Assembly: GCF_900176595.1 (NCBI RefSeq)
Contig: NZ_LT838813.1
Location: forward strand, 3,180,001-3,244,000
DNA length: 64,000 nucleotides
Source of the DNA: Aquiflexum balticum DSM 16537
GTDB taxonomy: Bacteria; Bacteroidota; Bacteroidia; Cytophagales; Cyclobacteriaceae
Reading direction: 5' to 3'
Shown: piece by piece, positions 35,313-43,933 of the stretch
How the letters are laid out: each line of letters begins with the position of its first letter
Position numbering within the stretch: the first letter of the stretch is position 1
Program-made: the position numbers and the translations under genes
Notes under the pieces: model-generated
Databases searched by the model: none
Seen by the model: the letters and a program-made list of their open reading frames with translations, nothing else
Told to the model about the DNA's origin: nothing

Positions 35313-37169
35313 ATGACAAATGAAGCCATCATTCAAGATTCAATTTTCAAGATAGGAAAAGTCATTTCTGTTGATGGACGCTCTATTCGTGTATCTGTTG
35401 ATAAAGCCAAAAATTCCTCCCATTTGGTATACAAGGGCGACCTTATTAAAAATGTTTCAGTTGGTAGTTATATCAAAATAATCAAGGGATTCACTAAGAT
35501 TATAGGAAAAGTTGAAGGCGAGTTTACTTTTGAAGACAAGGTTGCAATGACTAAAGAATATTCAAGCAGTAAAGAAAAAATTAATCGCTCTTTGAGCATT
35601 AGTTTGCTAGGCTTCTTCAATAAGAATGAATTTGAAAGGGGTATTAAGGAAATGCCTCTAGTTGATAACGAATGCTATTTGCTTGACCGTGAAGAATTCA
35701 ATCAAGTACATGATTTCATTAGAAAGCATGATGAACCTTTGGTAATAGGCTCTTTGACTTTAGAAAAAGGCCAAACAATCACGGTAGGGATTGACAGTCT
35801 TTTTGCAAGCCACATTGGAATATTTGGAAATACAGGTAGCGGTAAATCTTACACCTTAGCCAAACTTTACTTTGAATTGTTTAAGATTTACAAAGACAAT
35901 CAAAAGTTTAAACAGAAATCTAGTTTCTTTTTACTTGATTTTAATGGAGAGTATGTTACTGAACAAGAAAATGTAATCATTCCAAAGGATTACAAAAACA
36001 TTTATCGTTTATCAACAAAAACTAATGGTGGACAGAAATACCCTATTACAAAAGATACTTTATACGACCACTCTTTTTGGGCTATAGTTCTTGAAGCAAC
36101 GGAGAAAACGCAAACTCCTTTTCTAAGACGAGCAATTAGCAATAGTTTTTTGGCAGATAAAATTAAGAATCCAACTACCTTAAAAGAACTTATCATTAAG
36201 GAGTTTCTTTTAGGAATTGCAAAGAACGACAAAGAATTAGGTCTTAAAATAATTGTAGAATTTTTATCCGAACTTCATTATTCAATACCCAATTCTAATT
36301 TATTAGAAGTTAGAGATATTATAAGAGAGAGAGTTCAATATCACAATACCACTTATCAATTCATGTTTGTTGCAGAGAACGGTATTAGGCACTATGATGA
36401 TGCAATGAATGAAAGAATTACTACTGAGTTGGAAAATCTTGAATTGCCACAAACAGACCTAAATGATTTGGACGTCCTCAAGCTTCAAATAATATTTCAA
36501 TACTATGATGAAATCATTAAAGGTTTTGCCAATATTGAACATTTAGCTCCTCTTATAAAACGATTAGCCAAGAATTTTACGGATATAAGAAAAGTGATTG
36601 AAGCCAAAGATGAAATATCAACTTCAAAAAACTTCACAATCGTTTCTTTGAAAGATGTAAATATTCATATGCGTAAGATTTTGCCTCTTTTACTTTGTAA
36701 ACAACTGTATGAAGAGCAGAAATCAAAAAATGATGAAACAGCACATCTAAATATTATAATTGATGAAGCTCACAACATTCTATCTAGGGATTCAGACAGA
36801 GAGAGTGAGCAATGGAAAGACTACAGACTAGAAACTTTTGAAGAAATTATCAAAGAAGGACGAAAGTTTGGAGTTTTCCTTACGTTAGCAAGTCAAAGAC
36901 CTTCTGACATTTCACCAACTATTATCTCACAGCTACATAACTACTTTTTACATAGACTAATCAATAACAATGACATAATAGCGGTTGAAAAAACAATATC
37001 ATATTTGGACAAGCTGTCATTTGAGTATTTACCAATATTACCAACAGGAACTTGCATACTTGCGGGACTTTCGGCACAAGTTCCAGTTGTAATTGACATA
37101 GGAAGTATAGACAAGGAATTCGAACCAAACAATAAGACAAGAAGCCTGATAGCAAATTGGAAAGATTGA
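35313..37169 (+). CDS. Cassette 2: HerA-like ATPase (DUF87)
   Basis: A 618-aa hexameric-type DNA translocase of the HerA/FtsK superfamily. An N-terminal HAS-barrel-like beta domain (about 10-75) precedes Walker A GNTGSGKS at 172-179. Walker B with IIIDEAHNI is near 481-489, and a late Arg-rich SQRPSDISPTI segment near 530. In SIR2-HerA systems the HerA ring assembles with SIR2 and controls its NADase or nuclease activity. It overlaps none of its neighbours and ends 27 bases before the R'' box CCGCCAAC. The pair occupies one cassette of about 3.2 kb. Confidence 0.88.
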   Translation: MTNEAIIQDSIFKIGKVISVDGRSIRVSVDKAKNSSHLVYKGDLIKNVSVGSYIKIIKGFTKIIGKVEGEFTFEDKVAMTKEYSSSKEKINRSLSISLLGFFNKNEFERGIKEMPLVDNECYLLDREEFNQVHDFIRKHDEPLVIGSLTLEKGQTITVGIDSLFASHIGIFGNTGSGKSYTLAKLYFELFKIYKDNQKFKQKSSFFLLDFNGEYVTEQENVIIPKDYKNIYRLSTKTNGGQKYPITKDTLYDHSFWAIVLEATEKTQTPFLRRAISNSFLADKIKNPTTLKELIIKEFLLGIAKNDKELGLKIIVEFLSELHYSIPNSNLLEVRDIIRERVQYHNTTYQFMFVAENGIRHYDDAMNERITTELENLELPQTDLNDLDVLKLQIIFQYYDEIIKGFANIEHLAPLIKRLAKNFTDIRKVIEAKDEISTSKNFTIVSLKDVNIHMRKILPLLLCKQLYEEQKSKNDETAHLNIIIDEAHNILSRDSDRESEQWKDYRLETFEEIIKEGRKFGVFLTLASQRPSDISPTIISQLHNYFLHRLINNNDIIAVEKTISYLDKLSFEYLPILPTGTCILAGLSAQVPVVIDIGSIDKEFEPNNKTRSLIANWKD

Positions 37170-37196
37170 CAAAATATAAACCGAGAGAAGCACGAA

Positions 37197-37324
37197 CCGC
37201 CAACAGCACCTACACGCAAGTGGGGGTTGAGTGCTTCTATGAAAGTGAAGTGCTAAACCAAAGTTCTGTAATTCTAATGAAGTTCAGTGCTAAAAATCCC
37301 CACCTGCGTGTAGCTGCGACACGT
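37197..37324 (+). repeat. attC-like site 2 (split by intron copy 2)
   Basis: R'' CCGCCAAC (37197-37204) is the exact reverse complement of the cassette 2 R' box GT/TGGCGG rebuilt across intron 1. Arms CTACACGCAAGTGGGG and CCCCACCTGCGTGTAG pair with one mismatch. The interior shows AGTGCT three times plus a decayed unit, about 19 bases apart. R' starts GT at 37323-37324, then the intron, then TAGCCAC at 39196. Confidence 0.87.
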
Positions 37325-39195
37325 GTGTGACTTGAATCAGCCCTCTTAAGGCTGAATGCTTTGAAATGGATGGAGGACTATTGGGTAACCAATAGAGAGG
37401 CCCTCCGATGGCGGTTTACCGAAACAGCTATCAAACTACCTTACGCTGCATATCTGGGAAACCAATATGTGGTGAGCGGTAAGGAAAAACGGGGACATTG
37501 ATCCCCGTAGGTGAGTACTGATGGAGCTGAATGAAAATGAACCAGTGACGAAGCCTCGATAAGGCAAATTACGATGTGAAAAATAGGTAGTTACGTTTGT
37601 ACCTATGACAAAGTGTGGCGGACGATCGGATATACTGGCCACATCGCATCCGGGGTTAAGCTGGCAGGAACGCAGTACAGGCCATTTCAAGGAACAAGTG
37701 AACTCTATGCTGTCAGGCCAAATCGAGAGAGGAAACCTGCACCTGTGGTTGGGTGAAGCATAGGGGGCAGACCTGCTCGTAGTAGCGATGAAATTTCTGT
37801 AATGGGAATGGAGTGAAGGAGCAGGCATGTTTAGTTTCAAACCAGTTTACAACCAAGATAATTGGGATGACAGACTACTATGAGACAAAATCGCAACCAA
37901 TTACCAAACTGATGGTATGGCAAGCGTACAAGAAAGTAAAAGCGAACAAAGGAAGTTCGGGCATAGACCGAATGAGTTGGGAGGACTTGGATAAAGATCT
38001 ATCCTCATACCTCTATAAGTTATGGAATCGACTGACCTCGGGTAGCTATTTTCCTTTGCCAGTCAAACAAGTGAAGATACCCAAGAAGGACGGAGGTATT
38101 CGCAAATTGGGTGTCCCCACCCTTCTAGACCGTATCGCACAGCAAGTAGTAAGGGCGTATTTGGAGAGACAACTTGAGCCACTGTTCCACGAGAGTTCAT
38201 TTGGCTATAGACCAAACCGTAATGCTCACCAAGCAGTGAAACAATCAGAGCGAAATTGTTTTGGGCATGACTTTGTGGTCGACCTTGATATCAAAGGGTT
38301 CTTCGATAATATCAACCATGGCCTGATGATGAAAGCACTGAGATATTACTGTAAGGATGAATGGATAGCCTTGTACGTCTCCAGATGGCTAAATGCAGGC
38401 ATCATGGCAGATGGGGTTTTCGAGGAGACAAAAGCAGGCACACCTCAAGGAGGCGTAGTGAGTCCATTACTTGCGAATCTCTATCTGCATGTAGCTTTTG
38501 ATGAATGGATGCGGAAATATCATCCTGAGAAACCATTTGAACGGTATGCAGACGATGTGGTGATACACTGCAAGACAGAGAAGCAAGCACAATTCATGTT
38601 AAGACAAGTACGTCAGCGGATGAAGACCTGCTTCCTAGAGTTGCACCCTGAGAAGACCAAGATTGTGAACCTACGAGGTTGGTCAGATACTAAGTATCCC
38701 CGCAAGTATGATTTTCTTGGATTCACGATCAAGGCATCGATGCAGACCATCAAAGGAAAGGGGATGTTACTACCTGGAACATTTGTGAGTATCAAGTCCA
38801 GAACTTCAATACTCGGCAAATTCAGGGAAATGCAAATCCATAAATGGCGCAAACCCATAAAGGAAGTAGCCAATCGTTTGAATCCTGTCATCAGAGGACT
38901 GCTCAATTACTATCATAAGCTTAGAGGAGAATCCATACGTGAGATATGGAATCAACTCAACCACCGGTTACTCAAGTGGGTGAAATGGGAGAAAGGACTT
39001 TTCAAATGGGCGGCAGTCAGATGGCTAAAGCAACAATACAAGTCTACCCCAAACCTGTTTGAGCATTGGAAATTGGTTCAACCTTAGGTAAATTAGAACC
39101 GAAGCGACTTATAAACATGAAGAGCCGTGTGAGGTGAGAGTCTCACGCACGGTTCTGTGGGAAGGTGAGGGTGAAATTCCCTTGCCTGACCCGAT
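37325..39195 (+). mobile_element. Group II intron (class C, attC-inserted), copy 2
   Basis: 1,871 bases, same boundaries (GTGTGAC...CCCGAT) and same insertion point GT^T in the R' box as copy 1. I see no base difference from copy 1 in the stretches compared. Rejoining exons gives GTTAGCCAC, the partner of the R'' box at 40554. Domain V is at 39122-39156. Confidence 0.9.
37813..39087 (+). CDS. ltrA: Group II intron reverse transcriptase/maturase, copy 2
   Basis: Protein identical over all 424 residues to copy 1, with intact YADD and maturase domain, so it is probably functional. Identity at the protein and (as far as read) base level points to very recent spread of the intron within this array. 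Confidence 0.92.
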   Translation: MKEQACLVSNQFTTKIIGMTDYYETKSQPITKLMVWQAYKKVKANKGSSGIDRMSWEDLDKDLSSYLYKLWNRLTSGSYFPLPVKQVKIPKKDGGIRKLGVPTLLDRIAQQVVRAYLERQLEPLFHESSFGYRPNRNAHQAVKQSERNCFGHDFVVDLDIKGFFDNINHGLMMKALRYYCKDEWIALYVSRWLNAGIMADGVFEETKAGTPQGGVVSPLLANLYLHVAFDEWMRKYHPEKPFERYADDVVIHCKTEKQAQFMLRQVRQRMKTCFLELHPEKTKIVNLRGWSDTKYPRKYDFLGFTIKASMQTIKGKGMLLPGTFVSIKSRTSILGKFREMQIHKWRKPIKEVANRLNPVIRGLLNYYHKLRGESIREIWNQLNHRLLKWVKWEKGLFKWAAVRWLKQQYKSTPNLFEHWKLVQP

Positions 39196-39226
39196 TAGCC
39201 ACAAGCTTAAAAAAATCCGAACTATA

Positions 39227-39691
39227 ATGATTGAATGGATAAACGAAAAATACGGAACAAACTTCACCGAAGAAGAACTAACAAATATTAAAGACTTTTC
39301 TCTACTTTGGAACATCTTCGAAAATTTGGTTTGCGGAAATCATTGCAATGTTAATCGTTTAGACCAAAGACTAAATCCAATCGAATTTCAAATTGCTGAC
39401 TTTCAAGAAAATTTTCAATATTTTAAAAATAGATATACGGAAAATGGAACAACTAATGGGCGATTTGAACATCTGAACTTTAGAAATGGAGATAGAAAAG
39501 AATTTGTTGCAAACGTCCTTTTGAGTAATGACAATGTAACTTCCGATATAGTTTTAGCACTCTCAATTATAGTTTTTAGATATCGAAATAATCTTTTTCA
39601 CGGATTAAAAAACTTTATGCAGATTGACCTACAAGAAGAAAATTTCAGAAATGCAAATCAAGTAATAAAATCAATACTTACACATTTTTAA
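39227..39691 (+). CDS. Cassette 3: HEPN-like protein
   Basis: A 154-aa AT-rich gene starting MIEWINEKYGTNFTEEEL. Near the C-terminus is RYRNNLFHG (about 119-127), which contains R-x4-H (RNNLFH), the catalytic pattern of HEPN ribonucleases, preceded by a hydrophobic helix (DIVLALSIIVF). HEPN proteins are common toxic RNases in toxin-antitoxin and anti-phage systems. I start at ATG 39227, 31 bases after the intron; the open frame to 39134 lies inside the intron and is rejected. It is followed after 3 bases by a multi-pass membrane protein. No fold check was possible, so HEPN is a motif-level call. Confidence 0.6.
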   Translation: MIEWINEKYGTNFTEEELTNIKDFSLLWNIFENLVCGNHCNVNRLDQRLNPIEFQIADFQENFQYFKNRYTENGTTNGRFEHLNFRNGDRKEFVANVLLSNDNVTSDIVLALSIIVFRYRNNLFHGLKNFMQIDLQEENFRNANQVIKSILTHF

Positions 39692-39694
39692 TAT

Positions 39695-40561
39695 TTGAGC
39701 AGACTACAAGAAATATTTAGCAACAGAGAAATCTCATTATTAATTTGGCTTGGGATTTTTATGATTTTTGTACTAACACAAAAGTCAATGAGAAATTCAT
39801 TGGCTGATGTTGTAAAATTACTTTTTGGCAAATATTTTCTTGCAATTTATTTAACTTTAGGAATTTACTTGTTTGGAGTATTCGCTCTTTTAAAATCATT
39901 AGGGTTTTGGACTTCAGCTGATATAAAAGATTCTATTTTTTGGCTTTTTTCGGTTGGCTTTGTTTTAGTTTTTAGCCTAAACAAAGCTAAAGACAGTAAT
40001 TATTTTAAAGCAATTATTATAGATACCATAAAAGTGATTGCGATTCTGGAATTTGTAATTAACTTTTATAATTTCAGCTTAGTAACAGAACTAATTTTAC
40101 TTCCCGTTTTGATTTTTATTGTAATGTTACAAGCGGTTGCTGAATTAGATTCAAAGAATGCACAAGTGGCAAAATTACTGACGAATTTAATGGCGATTTT
40201 TGGTTTCGCACTATTAATATATTCAATCTATAAAATGGCTAATGGATATTCTGATTTTTTCAAATTAGGAACATTACACTCTTTCATTTTACCGATATTG
40301 CTTACAATTTTGTTTTTGCCTTATTTATATTGTTTATCGCTTTACAGCATTTACGAATCATACTTTATAAGACTTGATTTTATGACTGTCAAAAAAGAAA
40401 AAGTTAAGAAAGTTAAACGGTACATTAAGCAAAGAGCTAATCTAAATATTAATCGACTAAATAGAATAATGGAACGCTTCGATAAAAGAGTATTTTATGA
40501 TGAAACTAACTTGAAAGAATACGTGAAACTAATAAGTAAAAAAGAAAAAGCCAGTGGCTAA
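39695..40561 (+). CDS. Cassette 3: multi-pass membrane protein of unknown function
   Basis: A 288-aa protein with about seven hydrophobic segments (residues roughly 15-28, 45-68, 80-93, 110-126, 130-146, 165-180, 195-222) and a basic cytoplasmic tail (KKEKVKKVKRYIKQR, then a helical end). The start is TTG 39695, three bases after the HEPN-like stop. The TAA stop lies inside the R'' box GTGGCTAAC. I recognise no family. A soluble putative RNase plus a membrane protein in one cassette resembles effector/membrane pairs of defence systems; this is inference. Confidence 0.6.
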   Translation: MSRLQEIFSNREISLLIWLGIFMIFVLTQKSMRNSLADVVKLLFGKYFLAIYLTLGIYLFGVFALLKSLGFWTSADIKDSIFWLFSVGFVLVFSLNKAKDSNYFKAIIIDTIKVIAILEFVINFYNFSLVTELILLPVLIFIVMLQAVAELDSKNAQVAKLLTNLMAIFGFALLIYSIYKMANGYSDFFKLGTLHSFILPILLTILFLPYLYCLSLYSIYESYFIRLDFMTVKKEKVKKVKRYIKQRANLNINRLNRIMERFDKRVFYDETNLKEYVKLISKKEKASG

Positions 40562-40689
40562 CAGCGTGTATAAGAAATAGCGGGTTCAGTGCTAAATCAA
40601 AGGTCAGTACTTTTAATAAAAGTCAGTACTAAACTGAAAGTGAAGTGCTTTTTAATCCGCTACTTCTCATACACGCAAAACGTTATGCC
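40554..40689 (+). repeat. attC-like site 3 (intact, no intron)
   Basis: R'' GTGGCTAAC (40554-40562) matches the cassette 3 R' GT/TAGCCAC across intron 2. Arms GCGTGTATAAGAAATAGCGG and CCGCTACTTCTCATACACGC pair with two G-T/A-C type differences. Between them lie four units of about 19 bases containing AGTGCT, AGTACT, AGTACT, AGTGCT. R' is GTTATGCC (40682-40689), whose reverse complement is the R'' of site 4. This is the best uninterrupted example in the array. Confidence 0.9.
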
Positions 40690-40716
40690 TCATTCTAAAA
40701 AAGCAAGTAAGCTAAT

Positions 40717-42786
40717 ATGAAAGAACCCACAAAACAATCAATTAAAGAAACAAACCAGAATTTTTCAATTGTGGGTTTATATGTTGATAGAGAATGTGAC
40801 ACGCATCTAAGAAAAAACGTAGAACCTGGACACTATTTTTTTAATGAATGGTGTGAGTTAAAAGGTGAAAAGGTTAGTCTTAAAGAAATTAGAAAACCCG
40901 AAGAAAGTTTTTTTGCAAGCAATATCAGCATTCAAGCTATTGTTGGTAAAAATGGAAGTGGAAAGAGTTCTATACTGGAATTAATGTATAGAATGATTAA
41001 TAACTTTACGTTTCATCTTGTAAAAAAACAGAAAAGACGTGCAGCAGAAGTTATATATCATATTGAAGGGTTGTATGCAGATTTATATTTTGTCAAAGGA
41101 AACACATTAGGCACTCTAATTTGTAGAGGTGAGTTTATTGGATTCAGCTTTGGTGATTACAAAATTTCATTTGGAAGCAAAAAATCTGAATTTTCAGATT
41201 TTATATTTTATGAGAATATTAAAAATGAAGAACTAATTGAAATTGGTAAAATGTTTTTCTATTCAATTGTAACTAATTATTCCTTACAATCATTTATTGA
41301 TTTTGATTACAAAACAGAACGATCTATTAGATTTCAGTCTAATGAGAAAAGTGGAATTGACTCAAGTGCAATTTGGATTAATAGTTTATTTCATAAGAAC
41401 GATGGTTACTTAACTCCATTAGTACTTAATCCTTACAGGTATAATGGCACTATTGATTTAAGAAAAGAATACCAACTTACTAACTCCCGTTTGTCGTCCA
41501 TTCTGATAGAATCCAAAAAAAATAAAAGAGAGTTTATTGAAGGCTATCAATTACACAGTATTGACTATACATATGAGCCTTTAATAATTTTATCAAAGTT
41601 TAATTACGGAAAAAATAAGAATATAAATTTAGAGGATCTTATTTATAAATTTTTAAACTTAGACAAGAGAAGTTTTACATCTATAATATTAAGAGAATAT
41701 GGATTGAGATCTAAACCATCAGAAATTGAACCGCATATTGTTTCTCATATCTATTTAGTTTACAAAACACTTAGTATTGCGTCTAAATATCCTAGTTTCA
41801 GTAATTTTGATAGATTCGATAATGTTAGCAAATTTGAAGATGTTGCGAATGAGGATGACGAAAGAGACTTGATAGCATTAGTAAAAGAAATTAAAAAACA
41901 CAAGTCCCATATAACTTTAAAAATTAGACAAACCCTAAAATACCTTGAATGGTCACACCAAAACCTCCAAACACCACCTCACCTAAATTTTGATTTTTCC
42001 TATGATGAATATGTTGAGAGTTTGGCTTTAAAAAAGCCACTAAAAGGACTTGACGATATTACCGAACATCTACCTCCTCCTTTTTTTAGTTTCAATATAA
42101 AATTAGAAAAGACTAAAAGAGAAGATAACAAACCTAATGTACCTATATTATTCCAGAGAATGAGTTCTGGCGAAAGGCAGTTCATTTATACTATGAGTAC
42201 TTTTGTTTACCACATCAAAAATATTTTATCAATACAACAGAGCAATCGAGTTAGGTATCGTAGTATAAACTTAATACTTGATGAAGTTGAACTATGTTTT
42301 CATCCAGAATATCAAAGATTATTTATTGATAATTTGATAAGGACAATACAACGTCTCAAACTAAATACACATTGTTCATTTAATATTATAATTGCAACTC
42401 ATTCACCTTTTGTATTATCTGACATTCCAATGTGTAATATATTGCACCTCAAAAATGGAATTTTACAAAGTAAAGAACAATTCAAGAATCCATTTGGTGC
42501 AAACATCAATGATATTCTTTATCAAAGTTTCTTTTTAGAAAACGGATTTATTGGCGAATATGCACGAAAAAAAATATTAAAGGTTATTGGACAACTAAAT
42601 AAACCTCTTCAATCAATAATTGATGAAAAGGAAAACATAAAAGAAACAATTTCATTCGTTGGGGAGCCGCTTATTCAAAAACAATTACAAAGCTTATACA
42701 ATGAGAAATTTAATGAGCAAGATGAAAAAGATATTGTAATTGAAGAATTAAGAAAAGAAATCGAACTATTACAAAAAGGAAAATGA
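40717..42786 (+). CDS. Cassette 4: SMC-like AAA ATPase (Septu-type ATPase-HNH pair)
   Basis: A 689-aa ATPase with Walker A VGKNGSGKS at 76-84, an ABC/SMC signature RMSSGERQ near 480-487, Walker B LILDEVELCFHP near 517-528, and a switch histidine in IIATHSPFVLSD. The central 350 residues are an insertion without clear coiled coil. The layout matches OLD/PtuA-like ATPases. Its stop overlaps the start of an HNH nuclease gene (ATGA), as in Septu (PtuA-PtuB) and related two-gene anti-phage systems. At 689 aa it is longer than typical PtuA, so it may be a distinct type. The ATG is 35 bases from the R' box. Confidence 0.82.
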   Translation: MKEPTKQSIKETNQNFSIVGLYVDRECDTHLRKNVEPGHYFFNEWCELKGEKVSLKEIRKPEESFFASNISIQAIVGKNGSGKSSILELMYRMINNFTFHLVKKQKRRAAEVIYHIEGLYADLYFVKGNTLGTLICRGEFIGFSFGDYKISFGSKKSEFSDFIFYENIKNEELIEIGKMFFYSIVTNYSLQSFIDFDYKTERSIRFQSNEKSGIDSSAIWINSLFHKNDGYLTPLVLNPYRYNGTIDLRKEYQLTNSRLSSILIESKKNKREFIEGYQLHSIDYTYEPLIILSKFNYGKNKNINLEDLIYKFLNLDKRSFTSIILREYGLRSKPSEIEPHIVSHIYLVYKTLSIASKYPSFSNFDRFDNVSKFEDVANEDDERDLIALVKEIKKHKSHITLKIRQTLKYLEWSHQNLQTPPHLNFDFSYDEYVESLALKKPLKGLDDITEHLPPPFFSFNIKLEKTKREDNKPNVPILFQRMSSGERQFIYTMSTFVYHIKNILSIQQSNRVRYRSINLILDEVELCFHPEYQRLFIDNLIRTIQRLKLNTHCSFNIIIATHSPFVLSDIPMCNILHLKNGILQSKEQFKNPFGANINDILYQSFFLENGFIGEYARKKILKVIGQLNKPLQSIIDEKENIKETISFVGEPLIQKQLQSLYNEKFNEQDEKDIVIEELRKEIELLQKGK

Positions 42787-43790
42787 GAAGAATCTTAATT
42801 AGTCCTTATGTTGTACAATTAGCAGAAGATTATCATAACAATCTTTTTAAAAAGAGAAATGCTAACTTTAATAAACCTATTAACAGTGATGGGATTTCTG
42901 GCAATTTAATTGACTTGGAAGATTTTCTTAGAATTGATTGTAACCTCCCATTGTATGCGGATTATGTGAGAACAATAATTGATAATTATTCAGAGATAAT
43001 TACGCTCCAGCCAAATAATTTTCAAAATTACAATGATGATAATTTCAACTTAACTCCAGAAGAATTATCCAAGCTAGTTACTCCACCAGCTGGAAACACC
43101 AGATTTAAGAGAAAACAATTATATGAGTTGATTTTGGATGCAATGCGGTATGATGCGGTACGTGACAAAGAGTATCTAAAATATATAAATAAAATTGGGA
43201 TTAAATCCTGCATTTATTGCAATGCTCAATTTTCAATCACTACGGAAGCAATTAATGGCAATCTTTCAGGTAAATATGAATTAGATCATTATTTTCCAAA
43301 ATCAAAATATCCATTTTTGTCAACCTCATTTTTTAACCTCATACTGTGCTGTTCACATTGCAATAAGAGCAAACTTAACCGAACAGCATTATTTAATCTG
43401 TATGTTGACGATTTTAATTTAGTTGAGCCCTTCTCGTTTTCACTAGATATAAGGTCAATGCTTCGTTATTTACTTACCCAGAACGAAACAGAGTTGGTTA
43501 TTATATTTAATAGTGAAGACTTGAATCTAAAGGAAAACCACGAAAAATTATTTCATATTACAGAATTATACAGTCAACATAAAGACATTGTTGAAGAAAT
43601 AATCTGGAAATCTAGGATATATAACAAGAGTTATAAGGATAGTCTTTCTGATTCTTTCGCAAAACTATTTCCAAATACATCAAATTTCAATCGTTTTATT
43701 TTAGGTAACTATGATAATCCAAAAGAAATCCATAAACGACCTATGGCAAAATTAGCACAGGATATTGGAAGACAATTAGGTGTAATTTGA
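42783..43790 (+). CDS. Cassette 4: HNH endonuclease (PtuB-like)
   Basis: A 335-aa protein with an HNH/zinc region in the middle: CIYC (143-146), YELDHYFPKS (166-174, with the D-H pair) and CCSHCNKSKLN (189-199). The arrangement C-x2-C ... DH-x-x-P ... N ... C-x2-C is that of HNH nucleases such as McrA and PtuB. The nuclease would cleave DNA or RNA when released or activated by the ATPase it overlaps. It ends 15 bases before the R'' box GGCATAAC. Confidence 0.84.
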   Translation: MRRILISPYVVQLAEDYHNNLFKKRNANFNKPINSDGISGNLIDLEDFLRIDCNLPLYADYVRTIIDNYSEIITLQPNNFQNYNDDNFNLTPEELSKLVTPPAGNTRFKRKQLYELILDAMRYDAVRDKEYLKYINKIGIKSCIYCNAQFSITTEAINGNLSGKYELDHYFPKSKYPFLSTSFFNLILCCSHCNKSKLNRTALFNLYVDDFNLVEPFSFSLDIRSMLRYLLTQNETELVIIFNSEDLNLKENHEKLFHITELYSQHKDIVEEIIWKSRIYNKSYKDSLSDSFAKLFPNTSNFNRFILGNYDNPKEIHKRPMAKLAQDIGRQLGVI

Positions 43791-43805
43791 TGAAGAAAGA
43801 ACGAA

Positions 43806-43933
43806 GGCATAACAGCACCTACCCAAAAGTGGCGGTTCAGTGGTTAAATCAAGCTTTGTGCTTCTATCAAAGTTTGTGCTTGGCTGACAGTGAGGTGCTT
43901 CGAAATCGCCACCTTCGGGTAGCTGCAAAACGT
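43806..43933 (+). repeat. attC-like site 4 (split by intron copy 3)
   Basis: R'' GGCATAAC (43806-43813) is the exact reverse complement of cassette 4's R' GTTATGCC. Arms CTACCCAAAAGTGGCGG and CCGCCACCTTCGGGTAG pair with two differences. Interior units carry AGTGGT, GTGCT, GTGCT, GGTGCT about 19 bases apart. R' begins GT at 43932-43933 and resumes with TATTCATC at 45805. Confidence 0.87.

Noticed and set aside
39134..39226. Upstream extension of the HEPN-like gene
   Set aside because: These codons lie in domain V/VI of intron copy 2; the extension is a by-product of the insertion. ATG 39227 is the sensible start.
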